A stretch of 64,000 bases of DNA from positions 65,511,993-65,575,992 of the forward strand of contig OZ024908.1 in NCBI GenBank assembly GCA_964017125.1, given 5' to 3'. Shown here piece after piece: positions 1-11,200 of the stretch (positions are counted from its first letter, which is position 1; each line of letters opens with the position of its first letter). The DNA comes from Flabesymbios commensalis. Its lineage: Eukaryota > Annelida > Polychaeta > Terebellida > Flabelligeridae. The notes under the pieces are model-generated. The model had not been told where the DNA came from and did not search any database. It saw only the letters and a list, made by a program, of their open reading frames with translations. Position numbers and translations under genes: made by a program.

Positions 1-70
1 CGGGGTAAGATGTCACACTGCTGGGGCATAATGTCACAGTGACGGGGTATGATGTCACAGTGCCGGGTCA
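1..70. repeat. Short tandem array, about 22-bp unit
   Basis: Three imperfect units of a GGGGTATGATGTCACAGTG-like motif stand in tandem at the very edge of the window, so the array may continue outside it. A related ATTATGTCACACC motif occurs twice just beyond the LINE that follows, near 4070-4106. I see no gene in it. Confidence 0.6.
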
Positions 71-600
71 CCTTTCTGACGTTTATGACTTAGCCATTGC
101 CATAAACTCATTTGTTTCTCTACACATATTGCCATTCAAAACTCTACATGTTTATAATGAAATAGTTTAATTAAATATAGGCAAATGTATTTATTGTCAA
201 CGACTCATTCCATTATAATATAAAACCGGTTTTATTAAACATTAAAACATTGAACCGGTTTTATTGTCTGATCAGGTATTTCACTGCATTATCGCTCATT
301 CAGTGATGATTCACACCGTCACCGACGACACTGTCATGACTGTCAGTGTCACTGCTTGTTGTCGGCGTCAGTGTGACTCTCACTGATCTGTGCTGTAGGT
401 TTAGCAACAATTGTTGAATTTTTAGCGGCATTAATAACTACACCCATTGTTCACCATCTATGTTCAACATCTTTTAATAACAGGCCAGGCTGGACATTTT
501 CTGTGATGTTTTACCCGTCTCGGAGCAGGCCCCGAGAAGAAGTTTTAACCAAATCTACGTTTTGATATTAACAAATTCCTTGTCATCCTATTGTTTATGC
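71..600. other. No gene seen; possible 5' leader of the LINE
   Basis: AT-rich sequence with no open frame of note and no recognised repeat. Its right part, from about 480, may be the 5' untranslated region of the LINE whose frame starts at 715, but no boundary or target duplication could be placed. Confidence 0.4.
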
Positions 601-714
601 ATGCACTTCCACCCTGTCTCATTGCACCATTTAAATGTCGCTAAACCATCTGTAGGCATTGGTTGTTAAATTTCCATTGAGGAAAACCTTTTTATCCATC
701 AATTTTAATCCAGC

Positions 715-3540
715 ATGGATTTACCTTTCTTGATCACCCTGTTCTTCCTTGGCATCTCGATTGTCGAGAGAGAAGATGATTTTAGGCTTTGTGACTCATT
801 AATGAAGTTAGAACCGCCACTTAGCCCACTTTCTCAATCTGACATAATTTTCTCCAGTTTTTTCCAGATCAGTGTACCAACTCTAAATATTTGTTACAAT
901 AGAAAATTACTTCCCATCCCAAAATCTCAACCATCTTTAAAGCTAACCATCCTGTTGCTGCTCGTTGGTGACGTAAGCCTAAACCCTGGGCCTAGCACCA
1001 GCAGTACCGACAGGGTAAGATTAGCAACATTAAATGCAAGATCAATGAAAAATAAAGCAGCCTTATTAGCAAATATGGTGGGCAGTAATACAATTGACAT
1101 TCTCGCTATCACAGAGACATGGTTAAAACCGTCTGACACTCTTTCATGCCTATCTGACCTGACTCCCCCTGGATTTTCTCTTTTACATAAACCTAAAACT
1201 CATGGAAGAGGGGGTGGGGTAGGTTTTCTTATATCAAATGAATTCAAGGTAACAGACTACACCATTCCATCTTTTTCAACATTTGAATGAATGCATATGT
1301 TCGAAAGTTTCTGGCAGTTCATTTGAAGGTTTAGTACTTTGTATGTACCATCCTGAACCTTGGCATTCTGACACTTTTTACCAGGAATTCCAGGAATTGT
1401 TGGAATTACTCATACCTCTAGCAACTGAGTTTTTTATACTCGGTGATTTCAATCTTCATCTTGACAAAAAACAAAGTCCCACTACTACTAAATTTTGCGA
1501 TATTTTTGAATCTTTTGATCTCGAGCAGCATGTAAATTTTCCGACACACATACATGGACACTGGCTTGACTTACTTATCACTAGGACGTCCTGCCCAGCA
1601 GTTAGATCCGTCTTAGCCTGTGATGGGCTTTCCGATCATTTTTTAGTTCTTTCGGAATTAGAATTTCCTAGACCAAAGTGTGTTAAAAAGAAAATTTCTT
1701 TTAGGCGGATTAACAAAATTGATCTTGATAATCTAAAAAATGACATTTTGAATTCAGATTTGAAAACTAAACCTGAGAAAGAACTTCCAAAACTCTGTAA
1801 ACAATATGATACCATTCTGCAAACTATTTTGAACAAACATGCCCCACTACTCACTAAAACTGTTTCGGAAAGACCCCCTACCCCTTGATGACACAAGAAA
1901 TATTAAAAGCAAAAGTTCGACGACGTCGCTTGGAAAGAGTTTGGCGCAGAACCCGTTACAGACACGATAGATCACGTTACAGAGTTCAGTGCAATCTGTG
2001 CAATAGAATTATGGAGAAAACAAAAGCAAATTTTTATGCTAACATCATATTAAAAAAATTTGAAGATCCAAAGAAGCTCTGTAAATCTATAAACAACATC
2101 CTTCATGGATTTCCTGCACCCTCTTTGCCTGAGAATTTATCACTCAAGACAATTTGTGAAAAATTCTCAAACTTTTTTGTTGATAAAATTACTATTATTC
2201 GCTCAAAATTTCCAGACGATAATGAACTCCGAAACGTGCATCCCTCGTACGACATAATTTTTTTAATGAATACTTTGACTTTGGAAACAGTAGCAGAGAT
2301 CAAGAGATTAATCATGAAATCAAAAAGTATCTCAAGTGATCTTGATCCATTTCCTACTAGCTTGCTGAAGGATTGTCTCGACGTCCTAATTGAGCCGATC
2401 ACTGGTATCATCAATAAATCTCTCCAAGAGGGTGCTTTTCCGAACCAGTTCAAAAAAACATATATTAGACCTTTGCTAAAAAAACAACTCTAGATAAAAA
2501 TGAACTAAAAAATTACCGTCCAGTTTCAAACCTCAGTTTTATATCAAAGATATTGGAGAAAGTTGTCGCATCTCGCCTACTTTCCCACATGGAATCAAAT
2601 TCGATGTCCAATAATTTGCAATCAGCATACAAGAAATTCCACTCCACTGAATCAGCTCTTTTAACGATGTTTTACTCAATATGGAGAAGGGCAGAATGAC
2701 AGCACTCACCCTCCTTGACTTATCGGCTGCTTTTGACACAATTGACCACCTCACGCTAATTAGCCGCTTGTCATCGTGGTATGGAATTCCTGGTACAGCT
2801 CTTGACTGGTTTACATCGTACTTGAGCAACCGATGTCAACAGGTGAAAATTCACGATTATATTTCCGAAGCGGTTTATATATCTTTCGGTGTACCCCAGA
2901 GCTCTGCCCTTGGACCTATACTTTTTACCCTATATACTGCTCCCCTCAGTAACGTTATCGCTGAGCATGATGTAGAACACCATCTCTATGCCGATGACAC
3001 ACAAATTTATATATCTCCATCCAGTTCTGAAGCTTCAGAATCCCTAACTGATTTGAAATCCTGTGTTACTGATATTTTCACTTGGATGACAAATTCGAAG
3101 CTAAAGCTAAATCCAAGTAAAACCGAGTTTATCATCATCGGTTCTAAAAAACAAAGAGAAAAGTTCAAAGATCTATTTCCTATATTATTACTAGACCATG
3201 ACACACTTCCACAAGCATTTGTTAGAAATTTGGGATTCATTTTCGATTGTGATTTTAACTTCAAACGACAAATCTCTCAGACTTGCAAAATATGCTTCTA
3301 TTACATCCGTGGCTTTCGGCGTATTAGGAAGTACCTTAGCACCGGGACATTGAAAGATTGCAGAGGGTACAAAATTATCTGGCACGTGTAGTCTGTAAAG
3401 CTTCACGTTTTAGAAGATCTAAGCCTCTCTTAAATTTTCTTCATTGGCTACCAGTAAAATACCGCATACGCTTTAAACTCTGTACCATCACTTTTAAAGC
3501 CTTCCTTTTTACCAACCTACATATCTCTTTAATTATTTAG
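715..3540 (+). pseudogene. LINE polyprotein: 2A, endonuclease, reverse transcriptase
   Basis: Open segments lie at 715-1290, 1283-1888, 1885-2493, about 2500-2697, 2681-3391 and 3358-3540, in shifting frames. Endonuclease motifs are present: LATLNARSMKNK, ITETW, GGGVGF, ILGDFN and SDHFLV. Reverse transcriptase motifs follow: SSDLDPFPTSLLKD, NYRPVSNLSFISKILEK, LDLSAAFDTIDH, then GVPQSSALGP (usually GVPQGSVLGP, so one key Gly is changed) and HLYADDTQIY with the catalytic YADD. Frame changes occur near 1285, 1885, 2480 and 2680. A block of about 40 codons that usually lies between the YLS region and the QRVQN motif is missing near 3350. The protein would nick target DNA and reverse-transcribe the element RNA, but this copy cannot make it whole. 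Confidence 0.85.
943..993 (+). other. 2A-like ribosome-skipping peptide at LINE N-terminus
   Basis: The frame from 715 encodes a leucine-rich run followed by GDVSLNPGP, matching the 2A core D-x-E-x-NPGP except for Ser in place of Glu. In 2A peptides the ribosome skips the bond between the last Gly (988-990) and Pro (991-993), releasing the upstream product from the downstream one. The site lies just before the endonuclease begins, as described for 2A-bearing LINEs of sea urchin, amphioxus and molluscs. Activity of the Ser variant is not shown by sequence alone. Confidence 0.8.
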
Positions 3541-4065
3541 TACCACTTCAAAATTCAAGACTGCTTAGATCATCCAACACAAATATGTTAACTGTTCCAC
3601 GTTTTCGAACAAAATGGGGCTCAAGGACTTTTGCAGTTGCAGCTCCCTCCACCTGGAATTCACTGCCGGTTAATTTGAGAACTGCGAGTACAGTCACCTC
3701 ATTTAAAAAAATGTTGAATACTTTTCTATTCGATTCGGCTTTCCCCCCCTAATTCCTTGGAGATTCGGCGCCCAGTTGACGACTTACGCTTTGACTCTCG
3801 ACATTGAGCTGGTTTCGATTTGGATTCTGCGCCTCTGAGCTCGCATATCCGAGAATTTAGGCGCTATAAAAGTTACCGAATTGAATTGAATTGAATTTGT
3901 TGAATGTTTTGCCATCCGATATATCACAGAAGGGACAAAAATGGGTTTTAAATATTATGTACATGTATACCTCCATTGGACTACACGTACTACGTGGGAT
4001 TATTCTGGAATCGCTATTATTTTAATTCCATCGTGTATAGCCTTAGTTAGTTTTGGTGTTGCAGA

Positions 4066-4106
4066 GATTATGTCACACCTGTGATTATGTCACACCTGTG
4101 ATGTGC
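4066..4106. repeat. Two tandem ATTATGTCACACCTGTG units
   Basis: Two adjacent copies of a 17-bp unit, similar to the array at 1-70. Together they bracket the LINE, which suggests the LINE sits in or next to a satellite-like array. Confidence 0.5.
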
Positions 4107-4375
4107 ATTTCTCCTACTGTTTCGTCGCCAAGAACCATCTAATCGGCGATATATCGCCTAACAGCGACGAATAGCGCACAACAATCGACCAACATTCGGC
4201 GAGGTACACTTCTTCTCTTGCGTCAAGTTAATCTACAATGTCAGGGAGCCGTATTTCATTTTTTAAAATATTAATGTTATTAGTTTTTTTTGCAGATTAA
4301 TATAGTGATGCGGTTTAGTTTTAGTAATTTGATGTCCAAATATGTAAAATAGGATTGGTGATTTGAAACAGTCAT

Positions 4376-4885
4376 ACAAAAATATTTTTGTATAAACCAT
4401 GGAGACAAAAGGGTGTTTTCAGTTTAAAATCATCATAAATGTCTCAGTTAGCTTTTTCTGCTTCATTTGAATACCTATGTCATGAGTCTACGGACATTAC
4501 AAATAATTATTTGTTTACTCCTACATTTCGGTGCTTGACATTGGACGTCAGAATATGACGTATACGAACGTCAGATTATGACGTCTAAAGTCGTTCCCCG
4601 CGCTATAAATACTAGCAGCAACCCCCATTCCAAGGACTTGATATTTAATAAATTAATGGCTTGTTTATCCCTTTTAGCGCGGGGACTATTTTTATACGTC
4701 AGAGTCTGACGTCTGTAGACCTCAGATTCTGACGTATAAAGACGGTTCCCGCACTGGAAAAAATAAAATATTCATAATGTCCGTAGATCCATAACATAGG
4801 TATTCAAATGTATTCAAAAGTGCCAACTAAGACAATCATGATGATATTAAAATGAAAACACCCTTTAGTCTCCATGGTTTACTAT
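4376..4885. mobile_element. MITE family A, two copies head to head
   Basis: A plus-strand copy (about 4376-4612) and a minus-strand copy (about 4668-4885) of the commonest small repeat in the window. The family consensus order is TTAACCCTTAAAGCGCTGAA, an ATAAACCATGGAGACCAAAG block, TTAGTTAGCTC, a GGGTCTACGGCCATTATAA block, and a GACGTCAGAATCTGACGTC hairpin next to the GCGGGG end. It has no coding capacity. Confidence 0.75.
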
Positions 4886-5028
4886 TCAGCGTTGTAAATG
4901 GCAATAAGACCGGGCGCTGCCAGTGACAAACAACATCTTGTCATTTCGTGATAATAACTGATCATTTCAATTTACTATGAATAATATCCCAAACGAAATT
5001 GCAAAGATACACAGATAATTTAATAATA

Positions 5029-5034
5029 TTTATT
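5029..5034 (-). terminator. AATAAA polyadenylation signal of the BRICHOS gene
   Basis: Minus-strand AATAAA about 85 nt after the stop codon. An alternative AATAAA lies at 5092-5087, nearer the stop. Either could direct 3' end formation around 5010-5070. Confidence 0.55.
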
Positions 5035-5116
5035 TCTAAAATATTTCAAAACACAGTTTTCACTAAAATACAAGTAATTAGATGTGTTTATTTCATCAAA
5101 ACATGGGCGAAAATCA

Positions 5117-5244
5117 TTATTCGTTAAGCCCAAAATAGTGGTTAACACCTTCCTTGATGCCCTCGCCGATACTTTGTATGCCCTTGTCGATAAGATTTCT
5201 AAATAAATCCCCCAAAAATCTCTTTTCGGTGCTCTCATTATCAG
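5117..5244 (-). CDS. BRICHOS gene exon 5: cleavage site and C-terminal peptide
   Basis: Starts after a long T-rich tract ending TTTATTTTCAG and reads DNESTEKR, then a 33-residue peptide starting FLGDLFRNLIDKGIQSIG and ending NHYFGLNE before TAA. Hydrophobic residues fall at peptide positions 1, 2, 5, 6, 9, 10, 14, 17, 21, 25 and 28-29, a helical i+3/i+4 pattern. Counted charge is three basic against five acidic side chains, so it is not cationic as arenicins are. AATAAA signals follow at about 5092-5087 and 5034-5029. The other open frame of this exon lacks sense in the exon chain. Confidence 0.8.
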
Positions 5245-8200
5245 CTGAAAATAAACAGAAAAACAATAAAAATAATAAAAAATGGCCGTAGCCCATTACA
5301 TAGATATTCAAATGAATCAGAAGGAGCTGACTGAGATATTTATGATGGTTTCAAATTGAAAAGATGGTTTCTATGATTTATACAACCTATTTCAGAGATA
5401 TAAGGGTTAAATAAGAACGAAGCGATTATGAATGAATGAATGAATGAAATCTTATATAGCGCATGTATCCAGCCGGCGGATGTTCAGAGCGCTGATTATG
5501 GCTAGTGGTTGTAATAATAGAGTGGTTGAATGACAATTCTTACCCTTAAACATAGCAAATTCAAAAAATTAATGTTTTTTAAACAATGTTCATTTAACCC
5601 CTCCTCAACTAATGAACAATAACACTCACCATAATAGTCGGGCAGACGGAACAGCTGTTTCTCTTGGCAGTATGTCTTCAGTTGGTCTGGGACGGTTACA
5701 CCATCAAAAAGGTCTTCATCCTCAGTTGACTGTAAGAAGTGCAAATGTTTGCACAAATAATGACTTACCATATAATGAGGTATGCACACTAACCAATACA
5801 GGTTCTTTAGAAGGAACCCTTCAGTTCTATTACCATGCAACCCCAATAGAACCATTGCAGGGTTCTCCTGGGGTTGCATGGTAATAGTAGAGAAGGGTTC
5901 TTTTTAAAGAACTAAATTATTTAGAGTGAAAAAGTGGATATCTCCATTCATTCTGGACAGGACGCAGATCGTAGTCATCATTTGTCCGTAGTCATCATAT
6001 TTACGAGTGGACGGGGAAGAAACATTTTGTTTCATTAAAAACTGAATGGCGGAAGCTGAGAACGGTCTCCAAACTGTGGTGTTATTAAAACTTATAGCGC
6101 GGCGACCGACTTTAGACGTCCGAATCTGACGTTTAAAGTCCGCCCCCGCGCTGTATAGGTAAACATATTTCTAATGACCATAGACCCATGGCATAGGTAT
6201 TCTAATGAATTAGAAAGAGCTAACTACGACATGTATAATGATTTTAAATTAAAAAAAAAACGGCATGAAATGCAAATGAGAGGAGATTAGAACGTCTTTG
6301 GACGGATTATTGTACAATTTGTTATTGAACCACGAGGGTGCAGTTACATATAGGGCCTATAACTGGCAATTAAAGAGATAACATTTAAAATTTGGTTCGG
6401 TATTACAAATGTCATATGTTATTTCAAATAGAAGTGCCTGTGTTTTTTTACCTAGTACTTTCGTTGTTGAGTTACCTTTTACTCAGAACGGTGCTTCTGG
6501 GCATACCCCGTGAGTATGGATGCTTAGTTGTGGGTGCACCTTTAAGGAGACGCATGTAGGGTCGAGCCGATGAGTGTACTTGTTAAATTTTGCGCTTTAA
6601 GGGATAACCCTTTCTAGCCTGATTTTACCGTTGTCATCTTTATCCACTGCAAACCGCGAATTGCTGTCGCAATTTCCGACTTTCAGTGGATGATGGTGAC
6701 TTGAAGAGGGTGGCAAATGAAATAAATATTTTGTTAATTTTCGAAAACTCGGTGAAAATGTTCTTTCTAAAACGCCTAGTTTTAGGAAATTACGTTTTTC
6801 TTCAGAGATGCAAAAAATGATGAATGAAAATGAAAGAACTATTAGTTTTTCAACGGTTGGTACTACATTTTAAACTATATAATTATTACACGTTTTATAC
6901 ATTTTATCATGTATTTTTATTCATGTCTTATTTAACTCTTTCCCCTTCATTTGAATACCCATGATATCGGTCTACGGCCATTATAGATATTTAATTATTT
7001 TAGTCTGACGTCGAAAGTCGGTCCCCGCGCTGAAAGGGTTAAGGACACAGACATCAGCTCCTCAGTGCAGATTCTGATATATTAGCCCTTAAAGCGCTGA
7101 ATTATTTTTGTATAAACCATGGAGACCTAATGGTTTTTTAAATTTGAAATCATCAGAAATGTTGGCTTTTTCGCTTTGTTTTAATACCTATGTTATGGGC
7201 CTACGGCCATTCTAAATTATATTTCCTCTTTACAGTGCGGGGGTCGACTTTAGACGTCAGAATCTGACGTCTACAGACGTCAGATTCTGACGTCTAAAGT
7301 CGATCCCCGCACTGTAAGGGGTAGCATTGGAAACAGAAACTACGGAATATATCCCACTGTTAAATGTGGAGTGACGTGATATTTTCCTGACCATCTACAG
7401 TATCTTCACCATGTCATACACACCTCTCCCTCAGTATCATCTCCCTCAGCTTTCTTCATGACGTAGCACTCCTCCTTCTGGGGGGAGTACATTATCAGTG
7501 TGCCCTGTGACATAAAATATTCTAACACTTAAATAGTTGTATTCTATGTGTGCTGATTAACTTCCTATTCATCACAATTTCATTGGACATCAAGCTACTG
7601 ATTTTAATCTCTTTACTACCATACATGACGGAAATGTCCGTCGTCATTCGTCAATGTACGTAAACATACATTACGGACATTTTCGTCAAATTAAGAAGAA
7701 GAAGAAGAAGAAGAAGAAGTGTTTATTCAACCATAAAAAAATAGTAAATGAAAGATGAGTGAAATAAAATTTACAGGGTGGTTTGGGAGACCTCCATTAA
7801 GACCACAAGGTCGCTAGCATGGAGGCCACCCATGATATCATCTATATAAACATATAACATTTTGAAGTTATGAGTAGTAAACATATGAGCTATACATGTG
7901 AAGTGAGCGAATATAATAGCTTTACTATACAGTTTAACCTATAGACGTAGTAGTTATATAAAAAATAAAGTATGAAAAAATAAACTTTGATTCTGCCGTG
8001 CAAAACCAAAAGGCAGCATCTGCCTGCTTTACAAATAGGCTGATCCTGCCGTTTGGCTCCACAGAGCAGAATTCACTAGTTCAAATTGATACTGCATACA
8101 TAGCAGTTTGAGATATTACAATCAGTAGCATATGTGTCTAAAAATATAAATTTGACATACGTTGAAAACCCGTTAAAACTATGAGTGTGTACTTTATCGG

Positions 8201-11200
8201 TTATTGATCGTGGCATGCTATTTACAGTTTTTGTTAATTGATATCGAACACAAGCTTTGGCAAAATTATGTTTTACAAAAGGTATGCGTAATTTATGTTG
8301 ATTTCTTGTATTATGAGCATGGATTTCAGAATTGAGCCTAAGATTAAATACATCAAAGTATTTTGGGAGTAAATTATGCTCGTATTTAAAGTAACATTTT
8401 AATAGTTGAAGGCGATATATGTCGTTTATTTTTAGGAGGTTCAATTCTTTAAATATCGGATCTGTGTGAGACAGGCGAGATTCCTTACGTATTATTCGTA
8501 CTGCTCTTTTTTGCAATTTAGAAACTCGACTGTTTTCGCTGCCCCATAAAAGAATGCAATAGTTAATATGTGGTATTATTAGAGAATTGTAGATATTAAT
8601 GAGAATATTTTGAGGAAGGGTGAATTTTAGTTTGTTCATTATACCTATTATTCTGACTATTTTATTTGAGACTTTGTTTAAATGATTTTTCCAAGTAAGA
8701 TTCTTGTCAATGATCACCCCTAAAAAGTTAAAATTATCAACACATTCAATTTGTATTCCATTTATTTTGACAATTGGTAATTTAATTTGTTTCTGTGGTT
8801 TTCTGAATATCATGAATTTCGATTTAGCAGAATTTAGTGATAATTTGTTTACTTTCAACCAAGTGCTTATTTCTGCTAATTCTTTATTCAATTTGTTATT
8901 TTTGTTGAGATTGCTGAAATTAGCGAATAGTGTAGTGTCATCTGCGTATACAATGAATTTAAATAATTTACTTGAAAAAGAAATATCGTTCAAATAAATA
9001 ATAAATAATAGTGGGCCCAAGATAGAACCCTGAGGAACTCCTGTGGTAATTGGTATGTATTCTGACTTAATATTGTCGTCTTCTACATATTGTAATCTAT
9101 TAGAGAGATAGCTTTCTAGAAGTTTTAATGGACAGTGTTTAATACCGTAATGATTTAGTTTATTTAAGAGTATTGTGTGATTCAGGGTGTCAAAGGCTTT
9201 AGAGAGGTCCAAGAATATGCCAAAAGGAGTTTCTCCTCTATCCATATCTTGTGTTGTTCTGTCAATTAATTCCATAGCAGCCAATTCGGTTGAGTGGTGC
9301 TTTCTAAAACCGTATTGACCGCTATGGAACAAATTATTTAGGTTGAAATAGTCATTAATTTGGTTACAAATAATTTTTTCGAAAATTTTAGAGATAGATG
9401 GTAAGATTGAAATCGGTCGGTAATTTTCTAAAAGCGATGGATCCTCTTTTTTATGAATTGGTATTACCTTGGCGATTTTCAATTTTTCAGGAAAAATGCC
9501 TGTATTCAGAGACTGGTTAAGGGTGATAGTTATTGCTTCAATTAAGGGTTCTTTAATATACTGTAATAATTTTGTGGATAATCCATCCGGACCGGTGCTA
9601 TGTCTTGTTTTAAGTTCATTGATTATTTTAGTGACAGTTGTGCTATTTGTTGGCTCAAAGTGAAATGTCGCAGTTGTGGGATTTTTTAGATAATGGTTGT
9701 AAGATTTGTTAGAATCAATGATGATTGCAGATTCCAATTTTGAACCAATGTTACAGAAATATCTGTTAAAGCTATTTACAATGTCTTTTTTATTGTTTGT
9801 TAATGTCCCGTTTATATTAAACAAATCTGGGAATTTATGTTTCTTGTTATTTTTATTTAGAATGGTATTTATAGTCGACCACGTCTGTTTAATATTATTT
9901 TTATATTTGTCGAAACAGGAATTATAATACTGTTTTTTCGCTGTATGGATGCTTCTTTTCAAAATGGTATTAAAAGTTTTAAGGTTAGTTGTTATCGTTT
10001 GAAAATCTTCAGAGTCAGGTGACGTTTTTCTCAGTTTTCTATACATATCGTTTCTGGTATTTATAGATCTTATTATGCCTATTGTTATCCATTTTGACAG
10101 CTTGTGTTTTCGTCTGTTTAATTTAGCTATTTTTGATTTTGAAAACATTTTAATTGCCTTAGTGATAGATTCGTCAATTATGTTGTAGTTTATGTTTGGG
10201 TCTGCTTTAGGGTCCCTACTTATTATATTTTGGAGGTTATCTGCAGTAATTTGATTTTTTATATTATCTATATCTAAAAAAGATAGTTTTGGAATAGTTA
10301 TGTGATGAGGATTTATTGGAGTTTTATGTTTTTTTATATCTAATGTCATAAAGTAAGGGAAATGATCTGAGATTTCACTGACCAAAATGCATGTCTTCAT
10401 TTCTGATGTGGCTTTTGAGAGTTTACAAAAAAAGTTGTCAAGCAACGTGCCTTTGCGAGCAGTTAATCTGGTAGGCAGAGTGATCTTGGGGTAGAAGCTA
10501 TGAGATATCATCGTGTCCAGGAATTCATTGAAAATAGATTTTTCATTTATATTTAATAGATTAAATTAACTATACATACACCAGTATCCCTGGATCCTGG
10601 CGTGCGCTTTGGCCTGGAAGTCAAATGGTTAATCACTCCACATACTTTAGGGACACATTCAAAATGCATCACAAAAATCATTTAATAAATCGTATATCTC
10701 GTTATGTCTCACTGAAAATCACTGAGAAATTTTATTATATTTTTGTTCACAGTCAGCTGTGAATTGCCACCGCAATCACACACCCATATAGTGAAGCAAA
10801 ATTTTCTAATTAACCCTTAAAGCTCTGAAATATTTTTTTTGCAACCAAGATACCTTCAATTTGAAGTCCTCACAAATGCCTTAGTTATTTTTTCTCGATT
10901 CATTTGAATAACAATTACTATGTTATGGGTCTACGGCCATTATAATTTTTTTTTTCATTGCGGCTCTTTATACGTCAGAATCTGACCTCTACAGACGTCG
11001 GATTCTGACGTATAATGACGGTCCCCGCGCTAAAAGGGTTAAGATACACACTTGCAATATATCAAAATTAAACTCTAATTATCCTGATAATGTGACATTT
11101 TTATAGAATTCGTTTATATGCCCCTCTAGTAGGTAAAGTGTTGTGATAAGATTATATTCGTCCCAAGACCCAAGTGGTAACTTTTCACTTACGGTGGTTT

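Larger units (their letters stand above)
600..3898 (+). mobile_element. CR1/L2-type non-LTR retrotransposon, old copy
   Basis: The order is 2A-like peptide, apurinic endonuclease, reverse transcriptase, then a 3' end reading GGCGCTATAAAAGTTACCG followed by three ATTGA units. Short 3' microsatellite tails after a GCGCTATA motif are typical of CR1/L2 elements, and the C-terminal LHWLPVKYRIRFKL motif supports that clade. The coding frame is interrupted several times, so the copy is dead. The 5' boundary is uncertain and no target duplication was found. A minus-strand fragment of a related element lies near 26.6-27.1 kb. Confidence 0.85.
7695..10562 (-). mobile_element. Young 5'-truncated LINE in BRICHOS intron 2
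   Basis: Flanked by a perfect 7-bp target duplication AAATTAA (7688-7694 and 10563-10569). Its 3' end on the minus strand is an AATAAAC motif followed by a run of CTT units. It is truncated inside the endonuclease domain at its 5' end, while the rest of the frame is open. It lies in the same transcriptional sense as the host gene, so its polyadenylation motif could compete with splicing. Confidence 0.9.
7604..10632. mobile_element. MITE family D split by a LINE insertion
   Basis: Left piece 7604-7694 begins at a TTAA and reads CTACCATACATGACGG. Right piece 10563-10632 reads CCAGTATCCCTGGATCCTGG and ends GGCCTGGAAGTCAAATGG plus TTAA. The intact copy at 14187-14417 has these blocks joined, which shows that the LINE inserted into a pre-existing MITE. 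Confidence 0.8.

Noticed and set aside
5020-5238. 72-codon frame over the last BRICHOS exon
   Set aside because: Incompatible with the phase-1 donor of exon 4 and runs through the 3' UTR.
5245-5311. Apparent signal peptide in front of the exon 5 frame
   Set aside because: The ATG and hydrophobic run are translation of a MITE fragment and a polypyrimidine tract ending in a splice acceptor. The real signal or anchor is in exon 1.
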